10,284 nt of DNA from an uncultured Oscillospiraceae bacterium (GCA_934635515.1 CAKTZK010000053.1:1-10284), one strand, 5' to 3'; counted from the first letter of the stretch, positions 1 to 6,688 are shown. Notes: generated by a model from the letters alone, not told the origin. Translations and numbers: made by a program.

Positions 1-266
1 TTGTCATTCTGGACGAGGCCACGGCCTATATTGACCCGGAAAATGAGGCCGTTATCCAGCAGGCGGTGGCCCGGCTGGTAAAAGACAAGACGGTCATCGT
101 CATTGCCCACCGGCTCTCCACCATCACGGGCGCGGATAACATTGTCCTGGTGCAGGACGGCAGGATCGCCGCCCAGGGCCGTCATGAGCAGCTGCTGGAG
201 TCCAGCTCCCTGTATAGGGAGATGTGGCAGGCACATATAGGCGCAAAGGAGGGTGAAACGGCATGA
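1..266 (+). CDS. ABC exporter half-transporter, C-terminal part of the ATPase domain (5' truncated by window)
   Basis: The reading frame is open from base 3 and ends with TGA at 264-266, so only the last ~87 residues are visible. They begin inside the Walker B strand (VILDEAT), continue through a D-loop (YIDPENE) and reach the H-loop (VIAHRLST), followed by the usual tail NIVLVQDGRI and a GRHEQLL element. These are typical of the nucleotide-binding domain of a type IV ABC exporter (MsbA/MdlB-like). The stop overlaps the start of the next gene in ATGA, so the two are translationally coupled and probably make a heterodimer. The Walker B glutamate and H-loop histidine are both present, so this half shows no sign of a degenerate ATP site in the part seen. 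The substrate cannot be told from this fragment. Confidence 0.93.
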   Translation, partial: VILDEATAYIDPENEAVIQQAVARLVKDKTVIVIAHRLSTITGADNIVLVQDGRIAAQGRHEQLLESSSLYREMWQAHIGAKEGETA

Positions 267-1993
267 TCGAAGCCTTCAGGAAGATCTGGCGGTTTGCCGG
301 AGAAGAACAAAAGAATATCAATAAGTCCGTAGCGGTCAGTTTTCTCAGCGCGGTGCTGCAGATGTTCCAGGTGGGGGCCATCTACCTGGTGATCCGGGCG
401 CTGACCCTGGGGGCCCCGGGGGGCAGGACGGCGTGGCTGGCGCTGGTCCTTGAGCTGATCAGCATTTTCGGCGGCGCGATAGCCTCCAGCTATTCCAAAA
501 TGTACCAGACCCACGCGGGCTATTTTATGGCGGCAAACCGCCGCATTGCCATTGCCGACCGGATGAAGCGGGTCCCCATGGGCTTTTTCAGCGCCAACAG
601 CACCGGCCAGCTCTCCGGTGTCTGCACCACCGTGGTCGGTACCATCGAGACCATGGTGCCTATGGTGCTGGTCAATATCCTGGGTGGGCTTATCACCACG
701 GCGGTGTTCACCATCGTGATCCTGATTTTCGACTGGCGCATGGGCCTCATCGCCCTGGCGGGCATTTTGGCCTATCTCTGCATTGTATCCGCCATGGAGA
801 AAAAGTCCGCCGCTATCGCCTATGATACCCAGCGCTCCCAGACGGACCTCATTGAGGCCGTGCTGGAAACGGTGCAGGGCATGGCTGTGGTAAAATCCTT
901 CAACCTCACCGGCAGAGGCGATAAAAAACTGTTGGGTGCCCTGGAGTATAACCGCAAAACGAATCTCCGGGTGGAGCAGATCATGACGCCCTATACCGCC
1001 GGGCAGGAGGCGGCACTGCAGATCGCCGGCTTAGGCATGATGCTGGCGGCGGTGGCCCTCTGGGCCCGGGGCAGCATGACGCTGGCCAATGCCCTGATGG
1101 CGCTGGTGGTGTCGTTCCTGGTGTTCAGCCAGGTGAAGCTCTTCGGCATGGGTGTTTCCATGCTGCGCCTGGCGGCGGCGGCCATCGACCGCACCGTGGA
1201 AACGGAGCAGATGCCCCAGATGGATGCCGGCGGCCGGGCGGTCGAGCCCCAGAGCCATGATATCGTCTTCGACCATGTGGGCTTCTCCTACGAGAGCCGG
1301 CCCATCCTCCGGGATGTCTCCGTGACTCTCCCGGATAAGACCACCACCGCCATCGTCGGCCCCTCCGGTAGCGGCAAGACCACCTTCTGCAATCTGGTGG
1401 CCCGCTTCTGGGACGTGGATAGCGGCAGTGTGCGCATCGGCGGCACGGATGTGCGGGACTATACCCTGGAATCCCTTATGAGCCAGATCAGCATGGTCTT
1501 CCAGGACGTGTACCTCTTTGCCGATACCATTGAGAATAACATCAAGTTCGGCTTTCCGGAGGCCACCCACCAGCAGGTGGTCCGGGCCGCCCAAATGGCC
1601 TGCTGCGATGACTTCATTGCGGCGCTGCCGGATGGCTATGATACCGTCATCGGTGAGGGCGGCGCCTCCCTCTCCGGGGGCGAAAAGCAGCGTATCTCCA
1701 TTGCCCGGGCCATGCTGAAGGACGCGCCCATCATCATTCTGGATGAAGCCACCGCCAACGTAGACCCGGAAAACGAGGACCGCCTGCAAAAGGCCATCGA
1801 GGCCCTTACCCATGAAAAGACCGTCATCATGATCGCGCACCGGCTGAAGACCGTCCGGTGCGCGGACCAGATCCTGGTGCTGGACGGCGGGCAGATCGTC
1901 CAAAAGGGCACCCATGCCCAGCTTGCCGCCCAAGAGGGCATTTACCGGAACTTCATTGCCCAGCGGCAGCAGGCCGCCGGCTGGAAAATGTAA
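263..1993 (+). CDS. ABC exporter half-transporter (fused membrane domain and ATPase), 576 aa
   Basis: This is a full-length half-transporter with an N-terminal membrane domain (hydrophobic stretches at about residues 27-48, 57-78, 134-178, 250-265 and 275-300) and a C-terminal ATPase domain from about residue 332. Visible motifs are an A-loop tyrosine (FSYESRP, Y343), Walker A GPSGSGKTT at 366-374, Q-loop Q414 (MVFQD), signature LSGGEKQR at 470-477, Walker B IIILDEA at 490-496 and H-loop H526. All catalytic residues are canonical. The start ATG at 263 overlaps the previous stop and follows AAAGGAGGG at a suitable distance. It most likely pairs with the upstream half-transporter at the cytoplasmic membrane to move a substrate outward using ATP. 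The family exports lipids, peptides, drugs or handles siderophores; nothing here fixes the substrate. Transcription ends at the terminator 25 bases downstream. Confidence 0.95.
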   Translation: MIEAFRKIWRFAGEEQKNINKSVAVSFLSAVLQMFQVGAIYLVIRALTLGAPGGRTAWLALVLELISIFGGAIASSYSKMYQTHAGYFMAANRRIAIADRMKRVPMGFFSANSTGQLSGVCTTVVGTIETMVPMVLVNILGGLITTAVFTIVILIFDWRMGLIALAGILAYLCIVSAMEKKSAAIAYDTQRSQTDLIEAVLETVQGMAVVKSFNLTGRGDKKLLGALEYNRKTNLRVEQIMTPYTAGQEAALQIAGLGMMLAAVALWARGSMTLANALMALVVSFLVFSQVKLFGMGVSMLRLAAAAIDRTVETEQMPQMDAGGRAVEPQSHDIVFDHVGFSYESRPILRDVSVTLPDKTTTAIVGPSGSGKTTFCNLVARFWDVDSGSVRIGGTDVRDYTLESLMSQISMVFQDVYLFADTIENNIKFGFPEATHQQVVRAAQMACCDDFIAALPDGYDTVIGEGGASLSGGEKQRISIARAMLKDAPIIILDEATANVDPENEDRLQKAIEALTHEKTVIMIAHRLKTVRCADQILVLDGGQIVQKGTHAQLAAQEGIYRNFIAQRQQAAGWKM

Positions 1994-2018
1994 CGCAGCC
2001 TAACAGCGTCCGGTGCAT

Positions 2019-2056
2019 AAAAAATCTCCCCATTGCTTTCAATGGGGAGATTTTTT
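2019..2056. terminator. Bidirectional intrinsic terminator between convergent operons
   Basis: A perfect 16-bp inverted repeat (2019-2034 with 2041-2056) has a GC core TCTCCCCATT and a 6-base loop GCTTTC. It is flanked by A6 on the left and T7 on the right, so it has a U-tract on either strand. It lies between the stop of the exporter gene (1993, +) and the stop of the amino-acid ATPase gene (2062, -) and should terminate both. Confidence 0.93.
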
Positions 2057-2061
2057 TGTGT

Positions 2062-2808
2062 TTACAGTACCTTGCTCAAGAAGTCCTGCAGCCGGGGATC
2101 CTTGGGACTGTCGAACAGGTCGACGGGGCTGCCCTCTTCCAGGATCTTGCCCTCGGCCATGAACACCACCCGGTCGGCGACCTCCCTTGCGAAGCCCATT
2201 TCGTGGGTCACCACCGCCATGGTCATGCCCTCCTTGGCCAGGTCCCGCATCAGGTCCAGCACTTCGCCCACCATCTCCGGGTCCAGTGCGCTGGTGGGCT
2301 CGTCGAAGAGCATCACCTCCGGGTCCATAGCCAGGGCCCGCACAATGGCGATACGCTGCTTCTGTCCGCCGGAGAGCATGTTGGGATACTCGCCTGCCTT
2401 ATCTGCCAGGCCGATGCGTTCCAGCAGGTCCATGGCCTGCTTCTGGGCCTCCTCCGGGGTCTTCTTCTTCAGCGCCAGGGGCGCCATGGTGATGTTCTGC
2501 AGCACGGTCTTGTGGGGGAAAAGGTTGAAGTGCTGGAACACCATGCCCATCTTCTGCCGGTGCAGGTTGATGTCCACGGACTTATCCGCCAAGTCCACAC
2601 CGTCAAAAATGATCTGCCCGCTGGTGGGCTCCTCCAGCAGATTCAGCGACCGCAGCAGGGTGGACTTGCCGGACCCCGAGGGGCCGATGATGGCCACCAC
2701 CTCGCCCTGGCTGATGTCCAGGTTGCAGTCGTTCAGCGCCTTCACGGTGCCGTCATTGTACTCCTTCACCAGGTGCTGCACGGAGATCAGCTTATTGCTT
2801 GTCGCCAC
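2062..2808 (-). CDS. Polar amino-acid ABC importer, ATP-binding subunit (GlnQ/HisP type), 248 aa
   Basis: This is the cytoplasmic ATPase of the importer. Motifs are Walker [10 protein letters not shown] at 42-50, Q-loop Q92 ([11 protein letters not shown], typical of the polar amino-acid family), signature LSGGQ at 145-149, Walker B VMLFDE at 165-170, D-loop SALDPE and H-loop H202 (VVTHEMGFA). The length matches the ~240-250 aa norm. I chose the GTG at 2806-2808, giving [10 protein letters not shown], over an in-frame ATG at 2833-2835. The GTG sits about 7 bases after AAGGAGGA, whereas the upstream ATG would put that ribosome site inside the coding region and lengthen the overlap with the permease from 17 to 44 bases. 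It is the last gene of the operon after the binding protein and permease and ends just before the bidirectional terminator. The substrate is likely a polar or basic amino acid, by family and by inference from the neighbours. Confidence 0.95.
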   Translation of the reverse strand: MATSNKLISVQHLVKEYNDGTVKALNDCNLDISQGEVVAIIGPSGSGKSTLLRSLNLLEEPTSGQIIFDGVDLADKSVDINLHRQKMGMVFQHFNLFPHKTVLQNITMAPLALKKKTPEEAQKQAMDLLERIGLADKAGEYPNMLSGGQKQRIAIVRALAMDPEVMLFDEPTSALDPEMVGEVLDLMRDLAKEGMTMAVVTHEMGFAREVADRVVFMAEGKILEEGSPVDLFDSPKDPRLQDFLSKVL

Positions 2809-3523
2809 GACGCATCCTCCTTTCAATGGCTTCAATGGCCTTGGAGGCCGGGTAGTTGATGCAGAAATAGATCAGTGCCGCCAGCACATAGGGGGAGAGG
2901 GTGATGTAGCTGTTTCCGGCCACGGTCTGGGCGGTATACATGATCTCCGCCATACCCAGCACCGAGCAGATAGAGCTCTCCTTCACCATGGTCACCACTT
3001 CGTTGGCCAGGGCGGGCAGCACATTCTTGATAGCCTGGGGCAGCACCACCAGGCGCATGCTCTGCCAAGAGGACAGGCCCAGGGACCGGGCGGCCTCCGT
3101 CTGCCCCTTGTCCACGGCCAGGATACCGGCCCGGAAAATTTCCGCCACGTATGCCGAGCTGTTCAAAGCCAGGGCTACCACGCCCGGCACGAACCGGTTG
3201 ATGGCGATGAACCCAAACAGCAGGGTCCGGGGCAGCTGAATGTAGTGGAACAGTCCAAAGTAGATGATGGACAGCTGCACCAGCAGGGGTGTGGAGCGGA
3301 AAATGGCAATGTACGCGCCGGAGATGGACTTGATGAGCCGGTTTTTGCTCAGCCGCATCAGGGCCAGCAGCAGGGCGGGGATCACTGCCAGCAGCACGGA
3401 CACCACCGCCAGCAGCAGGGTGTACTCAAAGCCTCGCAAAAAAGCGGAGGCATATTTGGGTAAGAACGAAAAATTAAAGAAATTGGTGTTGTCCATGTTG
3501 ACAAACAGATCATTCCACGACAT
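2792..3523 (-). CDS. Polar amino-acid ABC importer, permease subunit (HisM/GlnP family), 243 aa
   Basis: This is an integral membrane permease with several hydrophobic segments (about residues 33-57, 70-92, 100-122, 176-200 and 210-225). It carries the family [10 protein letters not shown] motif at 75-84 and the cytoplasmic EAA coupling loop at 143-162 (EAARSLG... ending in VVLP), which docks on the ATPase. The ATG at 3521-3523 has an upstream AAAGGA about 10 bases away. It lies 89 bases after the binding-protein stop, with a strong hairpin in that gap, and overlaps the ATPase gene by 17 bases. Only one permease gene is present, so the channel is probably a homodimer. Confidence 0.95.
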   Translation of the reverse strand: MSWNDLFVNMDNTNFFNFSFLPKYASAFLRGFEYTLLLAVVSVLLAVIPALLLALMRLSKNRLIKSISGAYIAIFRSTPLLVQLSIIYFGLFHYIQLPRTLLFGFIAINRFVPGVVALALNSSAYVAEIFRAGILAVDKGQTEAARSLGLSSWQSMRLVVLPQAIKNVLPALANEVVTMVKESSICSVLGMAEIMYTAQTVAGNSYITLSPYVLAALIYFCINYPASKAIEAIERRMRRGDKQ

Positions 3524-3555
3524 AGACGGAGCATCCTTTCAAAAGTTCTATACAG

Positions 3556-3593
3556 CACACATGCGTGCAAGGCCGCAGCCTTGCACGCGTGTG
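3556..3593 (-). promoter_or_regulatory. Intercistronic stem-loop between binding-protein and permease genes
   Basis: An 11-bp perfect stem (3563-3573 with 3578-3588) has a 4-base loop and is extended by 5 bp (3556-3560 with 3589-3593) across a 2-base bulge. It has no proper U-tract, only TTTT about 10 bases further on. Its place after the binding-protein gene of an importer operon suggests partial termination or 3'-end protection, a known way to make more binding protein than membrane subunits. The role is inferred; the structure is seen in the sequence. Confidence 0.7.
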
Positions 3594-3612
3594 GTGATCA
3601 GCAGGGGAGAGC

Positions 3613-4485
3613 TTACTTGGCGTAGCTGGTGCCAACGTTGCCGTCCAATACCAGCAGGTCGATGGTGCCGTTCTTCAGCTCCGTGACCAGGGTGGGGACC
3701 AGGGACTCCAGCACCATGCCGTTGGCAGCCTCGGGGAACATATCCGCAGCGGCATTGGCCTTGGTGGTGTTCTTCTGAGCACCGATGATCACGCCGGCCT
3801 TGTTAATGTCGTCCAGGGTCTTATACTTGTCCAGGTTGGCGGTCTTCACCAGGATGACGGGAGGCAGATCGGTGTAGTAGGGATCGGAGAAGTCGCAAGC
3901 CAGGGCCCGCTCCTCGGTGTACTCGCAGGCGGCCAGCACCATGTCGAAGTCGCCGTTGCTCAGGGAGGTCACCAGGTTGTCGAAGTTCATAGCCTCCATC
4001 TGCAGCTCCATGCCCATGGAGTCGGCGATGTACTGGGCCACTTCCACGTCGATACCGGCGAACTGGGTCATAGCGGAATCGGAATAGAACTCATAGGGAG
4101 GATAGTCGGGGCTGGTGCCAACGACCAGGACGGGCTTGCCGCTCTCGCTCTTGGTCTCGGTGTCGGAGATCTCGGTGCCCACGGAATCGGGGGTATTCAC
4201 ATCCAGAGAAGCGACCTTGTTCTCGATCTCCTTGATCTTGGCGCCGTCGTCGGCGGTCAGCTCAGCAATGGCCTTGTTGATGCCGGGCAGCAGGCCCTTG
4301 GGGTCGCCCTTCTGCACCAGAACGCGGTAGGGCTCCGTCTCGCCCCAGTCCACAACGTTTTCCAGAATGGAGAGGGAGGCATCGGCGTTGTCGTTGCTGT
4401 CGTTGTTGTCGTCGGCCTTCTTGCCGCAGGCTGCCAGGCTTGCGAGCATCAGCAGGGCCAGCAGCAGGGATACAAACTTTTTCAT
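3613..4485 (-). CDS. Polar amino-acid ABC importer substrate-binding lipoprotein, apparently circularly permuted, 290 aa
   Basis: This is the extracellular solute-binding lipoprotein of the importer. I start at the ATG at 4483-4485 (MKKFVSLLLA) because AGGAAAGGA precedes it and a lipoprotein signal follows at once, with lipobox LAAC ending at Cys20; an in-frame ATG 31 codons earlier lies at the predicted transcription start. An Asp/Asn-rich linker spans 24-36. The domain order is then unusual. Residues ~40-95 (DWGETEPYRVLVQKGD, GINKAIAEL) resemble the segment that normally ends PBP-II amino-acid binding proteins. A polar linker follows at 96-116, and the usual domain start (VLVVGTSPDYPPYEFY) appears only at ~118. 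Arg193 in TEERALACDFSDPYY matches the arginine that binds the ligand carboxylate. The protein stops at LLVLDGNVGTSYAK, where relatives continue for ~50 residues. The position usually Ser/Thr just before the arginine loop appears to be Glu188. Function as an amino-acid binding protein is confident; the exact ligand is not. Confidence 0.93.
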   Translation of the reverse strand: MKKFVSLLLALLMLASLAACGKKADDNNDSNDNADASLSILENVVDWGETEPYRVLVQKGDPKGLLPGINKAIAELTADDGAKIKEIENKVASLDVNTPDSVGTEISDTETKSESGKPVLVVGTSPDYPPYEFYSDSAMTQFAGIDVEVAQYIADSMGMELQMEAMNFDNLVTSLSNGDFDMVLAACEYTEERALACDFSDPYYTDLPPVILVKTANLDKYKTLDDINKAGVIIGAQKNTTKANAAADMFPEAANGMVLESLVPTLVTELKNGTIDLLVLDGNVGTSYAK

Positions 4486-4517
4486 TGTTATCTTTCCTTT
4501 CCTTTTTTTAAATGGCT

Positions 4518-4544
4518 CTATATGATCCGTCTCGCGGTATATAG
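4518..4544 (-). promoter_or_regulatory. Possible hairpin in the 5' leader of the importer operon
   Basis: The predicted ~90-base leader contains CTATAT (4518-4523) pairing with ATATAG (4539-4544) and an inner CCG/CGG around a 5-base loop. It lies between the predicted transcription start and the ribosome site. It is weak and AT-rich, and I do not recognise it as a known riboswitch. Confidence 0.35.
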
Positions 4545-4583
4545 ATGAGATTGAATTTGGGGTGTTCCCCCTTGACAATGCAT

Positions 4584-4612
4584 ACTATACGCTCTCACTG
4601 CATAAATGTCAA
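4584..4612 (-). promoter_or_regulatory. Sigma-A promoter of the amino-acid importer operon
   Basis: On the - strand there is a perfect TTGACA -35 box (4607-4612), a 17-base spacer and a TATAGT -10 box (4584-4589). Transcription should begin near 4577, about 90 bases before the binding-protein start codon. Confidence 0.88.
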
Positions 4613-4618
4613 CCCCTT

Positions 4619-4636
4619 TTTGCATAAAAATCCATA
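4619..4636. promoter_or_regulatory. ArgR-box-like site next to the importer promoter
   Basis: TGCATAAAAATCCA with its flanks matches the ARG-box pattern wnTGAATwwwwATTCAnw at all but two positions. It sits immediately upstream of the -35 box, centred near -50. Binding by ArgR is inferred; the AT-rich setting makes chance matches more likely. Confidence 0.35.
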
Positions 4637-4723
4637 TATTTTTCGCGTTTTGTGAAAATTGACCGCCAGAATTGGCTCCGCAGAGAATATATAACCTAAA
4701 ATCCACAAAGCATATTCCGTATA

Positions 4724-4741
4724 TATGAATATTTATGCATT
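4724..4741. promoter_or_regulatory. Second ArgR-box-like palindrome
   Basis: TGAATATTTATGCA with its flanks matches the ARG-box pattern at all but one position. It starts 105 bases from the other site. It is itself enclosed by a CCGTATA / TATACGG inverted repeat (4717-4723, 4742-4748). It could be an upstream operator of the importer operon. Confidence 0.4.
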
Positions 4742-4751
4742 TATACGGCAT

Positions 4752-4784
4752 AAAAAAGAGGAAGCCCATTATCTGAGCTTCCTC
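4752..4784 (-). terminator. Intrinsic terminator of the NlpC/P60 gene
   Basis: On the - strand, GAGGAAGC (4784-4777) pairs with GCTTCCTC (4765-4758) across an 11-base loop and is followed by T6 (4757-4752). It begins 22 bases after the stop of the NlpC/P60 gene and insulates the importer promoter from read-through. Confidence 0.85.
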
Positions 4785-4806
4785 CATATAGATCCGATAT
4801 GTACCC

Positions 4807-5799
4807 TTAGTCGGCCAGGATCCGCCCTGCGCCGTAGTAGCAGCTGGTCCAGTAGCTGCTGTACAGGGAGGCTACCACCACGCCGTAGTCGCTGGCATGA
4901 ATAAACTGGCCGCCGCCCACGTAGATGCCCACGTGCCCGATGTCCGAGTAGAAGAACACCAGGTCGCCGGGCTGCAGCTCGGAGCGGGAGATGGGCTGGC
5001 TGGCGTAGTACTGGGAAACACAGCCGTGACCCAGGGAAATGCTGTAGTAGCCGAACAGCTGCATGGTCAGGCCCGAGCAGTCGGTGCCGGAGCGGCTGGC
5101 GCCGCCGTAGCTGTAGGGGGTGCCCAGGAAGGTGTAAGCGTAGTCCACGATGGCGCTGCGCAGCGTGCTGCCCCCGGGCACAACGCCGGAGCCGAAGGTG
5201 GCGTTGTAGGCGGCCTTCTCCAGGGCGTCGATCTCCGCCTGGGTGCGCACGGCATCGGTGTCGTCATACTCGGCGTAGGCCACCGGCGTGCAGACGCTGG
5301 CGGAAATATAGCCGGAAAAATCACTGAAGGACACATAGTACCAGTTTCCGCTGGCGTCGATGTCCTTGAGCTTTGCCACCTTGCCGCCCTCGATGGTCTT
5401 GCCGCTGGCCGTTGCGCCTGCGTCGGAGTAGACGGTGGCGCTGCCGCTGAGCTTCACACCGTCATACTGGTCCAGCAGGGCCAGGTTTTCGGCCAGCTGC
5501 TCCCGCTGTGCCTGCTGGGAAATGGCCTCCTCCTGCATATCCTCCAGAGCCATAAACTGCAGCTGGGTGACGGAGTCGGCTTCGCCTCCCTGAGGCAGGC
5601 CGTTTTCATACAGCCGCTGGGTGCTGGCCCGGCCGGATTCAAATCCCGTCTGCAGCCCCTGTGCCTCCAACACGGCCACAGCCTGCACATAGTCCTCCTC
5701 TGTCAGAACGACCTTAGCCTGGTCGTCGGCGTAGGCAATGGACAGGGTGGAGATGAACACAGACAGTGCAAGGCAGATACAGCATAGCTTTCTGGACAT
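4807..5799 (-). CDS. Secreted cell-wall hydrolase with SH3b-like and NlpC/P60 domains, 330 aa
   Basis: This is a predicted exported peptidoglycan endopeptidase; the family cleaves gamma-D-Glu-diaminopimelate or related stem-peptide bonds. I start at the ATG at 5797-5799 (MSRKLCCICLALSV) because it gives a clean signal peptide cleaved after Ala24 (IAYA|DD). Residues ~30-112 form a Gln/Glu/Ala-rich, probably helical region. Residues ~115-172 look like an SH3b-type wall-binding domain (GNWYYVSFSDFSGYIS). The NlpC/P60 domain spans ~215-330, with catalytic Cys241 in TDCSGL, His289 in GHVGIYVG and third polar residue His301 in FIHASD; LQPGDLVFF at 275-283 is also typical. All three active-site positions are intact. 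The ribosome site (AAGG about 10 bases upstream) is modest. It is a single-gene unit with its own promoter and terminator, so it likely has a housekeeping role in wall turnover or cell separation. Confidence 0.94.
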   Translation of the reverse strand: MSRKLCCICLALSVFISTLSIAYADDQAKVVLTEEDYVQAVAVLEAQGLQTGFESGRASTQRLYENGLPQGGEADSVTQLQFMALEDMQEEAISQQAQREQLAENLALLDQYDGVKLSGSATVYSDAGATASGKTIEGGKVAKLKDIDASGNWYYVSFSDFSGYISASVCTPVAYAEYDDTDAVRTQAEIDALEKAAYNATFGSGVVPGGSTLRSAIVDYAYTFLGTPYSYGGASRSGTDCSGLTMQLFGYYSISLGHGCVSQYYASQPISRSELQPGDLVFFYSDIGHVGIYVGGGQFIHASDYGVVVASLYSSYWTSCYYGAGRILAD

Positions 5800-5852
5800 A
5801 TTTTCAAGACCTTCTTCCGTTTGAGGTGTGGGTTCTCTTGCTGACAGGACCC

Positions 5853-5861
5853 AGTATAACA
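5853..5861 (-). promoter_or_regulatory. Extended -10 promoter of the NlpC/P60 gene
   Basis: TGTTATACT on the - strand is an extended -10 box (TGn plus TATACT). No good -35 box lies at the right distance, which is usual for extended -10 promoters. A/T-rich DNA follows upstream to about 5940 and may help as an UP-type element. The leader would be about 45 bases. Confidence 0.65.
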
Positions 5862-5975
5862 CAAGTCTATCAAAAAAGCTACACAAAAATTACAAAATAA
5901 TAACAAAATTTTCAAATGGTTAAAAATTACCAAAAATCCCCCCAACTTTTTGGCACCCACAACCCCCGCATAAAA
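5862..5975. other. AT-rich spacer, no gene seen
   Basis: Runs of A/T on the NlpC/P60 promoter side grade into a C-rich tract near 5938-5967. I find no convincing start codon with a ribosome site, no strong hairpin and no repeat here. Confidence 0.6.
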
Positions 5976-6030
5976 AAGGCTCCCCTGCGCAAGGGCAGGC
6001 TGTCACGGCTCCGCCGTGACTGAGGGGTCG
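5976..6030. repeat. Palindromic repeat type A, copy 1
   Basis: The element begins AAGGCTCCCCTGCGCAAGGG and ends TGAGGGGTCG, with a perfect 8-bp hairpin GTCACGGC-TCC-GCCGTGAC at 6002-6020. It matches the copy at 7845-7899 base for base across the GTCACGGC hairpin and the 3' end, but the first hairpin is partly decayed (AAGGGCAGG instead of AAGGGGAG). It is noncoding. Confidence 0.85.
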
Positions 6031-6055
6031 ACTACCGCGCCCCTTGTAAAAAACC

Positions 6056-6218
6056 ATGTCATTGCGAGGGCGCAAAGCGCCCGTGGGGAGCGAACTGAGC
6101 GCTGCCGGTGGCAGAGGAAGCGAAGTGAGCGAGTGGCCGCGGTCAAAATTTTAAGCGACAGCCGTAAGGCAGCGCAAAAATTTTGGGCACCGCAACAGGG
6201 ACATCCGCATCCCCGTCC
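6056..6218. repeat. Expanded palindromic repeat type B, copy 1
   Basis: The ends match the short type B elements (TGTCATTGCGAG at 6058 onward; ATCCGCATCCCC at 6204-6215), but about 150 bases separate them. Inside are GGGCGC-AAA-GCGCCC (6068-6082), CTGCC-GGT-GGCAG (6102-6114), repeated GCGAA/GAGCG motifs, and a larger hairpin CAAAATTTT / AAAATTTTG (6144-6152 with 6177-6185) enclosing GCG..GCC-GTAA-GGC..CGC. This looks like one palindromic element carrying another inserted or grown inside it. No protein is supported. Confidence 0.65.
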
Positions 6219-6220
6219 CC

Positions 6221-6272
6221 CAAGCCTCCCTTGCCTAAAGGGAGGGGGACCAGCCGCGCTCTGGTGGAGGGA
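6221..6272. repeat. Palindromic repeat type C
   Basis: The element has a first hairpin CCTCCCTT / AAGGGAGG (6225-6232 with 6238-6245), a second hairpin ACCAG / CTGGT (6249-6253 with 6261-6265), then a terminal GGAGGGAT. The layout parallels type A (hairpin, hairpin, third copy of the purine arm) with different bases. From 6273 to 6345 I see nothing assignable and no clear terminator for the small gene that ends at 6346. Confidence 0.65.
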
Positions 6273-6345
6273 TACTTGCGGGGCAGGGAGTACTTCGCCC
6301 GCCGTGTGTTCGTGCGTGGAAAAATCCCCCGTCCCCTAAAAAATT

Positions 6346-6606
6346 TCACTCGCTCTTATCGCTTTTCTCCTCCAGCTTCTCCTGCATCCACGCCTTCAAT
6401 TCCTCCACACCCGCGTCGTCCCAGGCAAAATCCTTCTCCTCCACATCCGTGGCCACCTCATAGCAAAAATGCGTGTATACCGCCGCATGGATCAAATTGT
6501 TCTCTTTGTCATTGGCAAACCGATACCGAAACTCCCCGATGCTCCCCGTATACACAAACGCCCGCTTGAACCACCGGGGCGTCAAGACCTCAAAATTCGG
6601 ATGCAT
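6346..6606 (-). CDS. Small unrecognised protein, 86 aa
   Basis: I do not recognise this family. The gene looks real: the ATG at 6604-6606 follows a perfect AGGAGG about 6 bases upstream, and a well-formed promoter lies just before it. The protein has no signal peptide or membrane segment. The first ~50 residues are rich in aromatic and basic residues and look strand-forming (FVYTGSIGEFRYRFAND, AAVYTHFCYEV). The last ~25 are acidic and probably helical (VEELKAWMQEKLEEKSD). It is likely a small soluble cytoplasmic protein. It is transcribed alone and divergently from pfkA; that proximity does not by itself imply a shared function. No function is assigned. Confidence 0.82.
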   Translation of the reverse strand: MHPNFEVLTPRWFKRAFVYTGSIGEFRYRFANDKENNLIHAAVYTHFCYEVATDVEEKDFAWDDAGVEELKAWMQEKLEEKSDKSE

Positions 6607-6645
6607 GACCGTCCTCCTAACATACCAATATAAAATATGAAATTA

Positions 6646-6674
6646 AGTATACCACGGCCGACCCCACCCGGCAA
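6646..6674 (-). promoter_or_regulatory. Promoter of the 86-aa gene
   Basis: On the - strand TTGCCG (6669-6674) and TATACT (6646-6651) are 17 bases apart. Transcription would start near 6639, about 33 bases before the ATG. Confidence 0.75.
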
Positions 6675-6688
6675 CCCAAAATCCGGGA

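Noticed and set aside
1031..1933. 300-codon open frame on the - strand opposite the exporter gene
   Set aside because: Shadow of the ABC transporter coding sequence; no motifs or initiation signals.
1..1993. Degenerate ATP site in one half of the exporter pair
   Set aside because: Walker B Glu and H-loop His are intact in both halves as far as visible; the first half's Walker A and signature lie outside the window.
2033..3463. Long open frame on the + strand (476 codons) opposite the importer ATPase and permease genes, with a second one at 1858-2859
   Set aside because: Antisense shadows of well-supported genes in GC-rich DNA; the translations are low-complexity His/Gln/Gly/Ser text with no motif and no proper ribosome site.
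3541..3615. Frameshift or nonsense mutation truncating the binding protein C terminus
   Set aside because: The missing C-terminal segment is not found downstream in any frame (the gap holds a hairpin and the permease ribosome site) but is present at the N terminus, which favours permutation over truncation.
4518..4577. Possible riboswitch in the importer leader
   Set aside because: Only a weak AT-rich hairpin is visible; no lysine, glycine, glutamine or T-box landmarks are present in the short leader.
4897..5787. 296-codon open frame on the + strand opposite the NlpC/P60 gene
   Set aside because: Val/Gly/Ala/His-rich shadow with no ribosome site; the opposite strand has signal peptide and catalytic triad.
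5976..6272. CRISPR-like appearance of clustered short repeats
   Set aside because: The elements belong to different palindromic types, occur singly, and show no regular repeat-spacer pattern or cas genes.
6016..6569. Short + strand frames of 107 and 128 codons (and a - strand frame at 6143-6349) in the repeat-rich gap
   Set aside because: They are made of translated palindromic repeats or the antisense of the small gene and lack ribosome sites.
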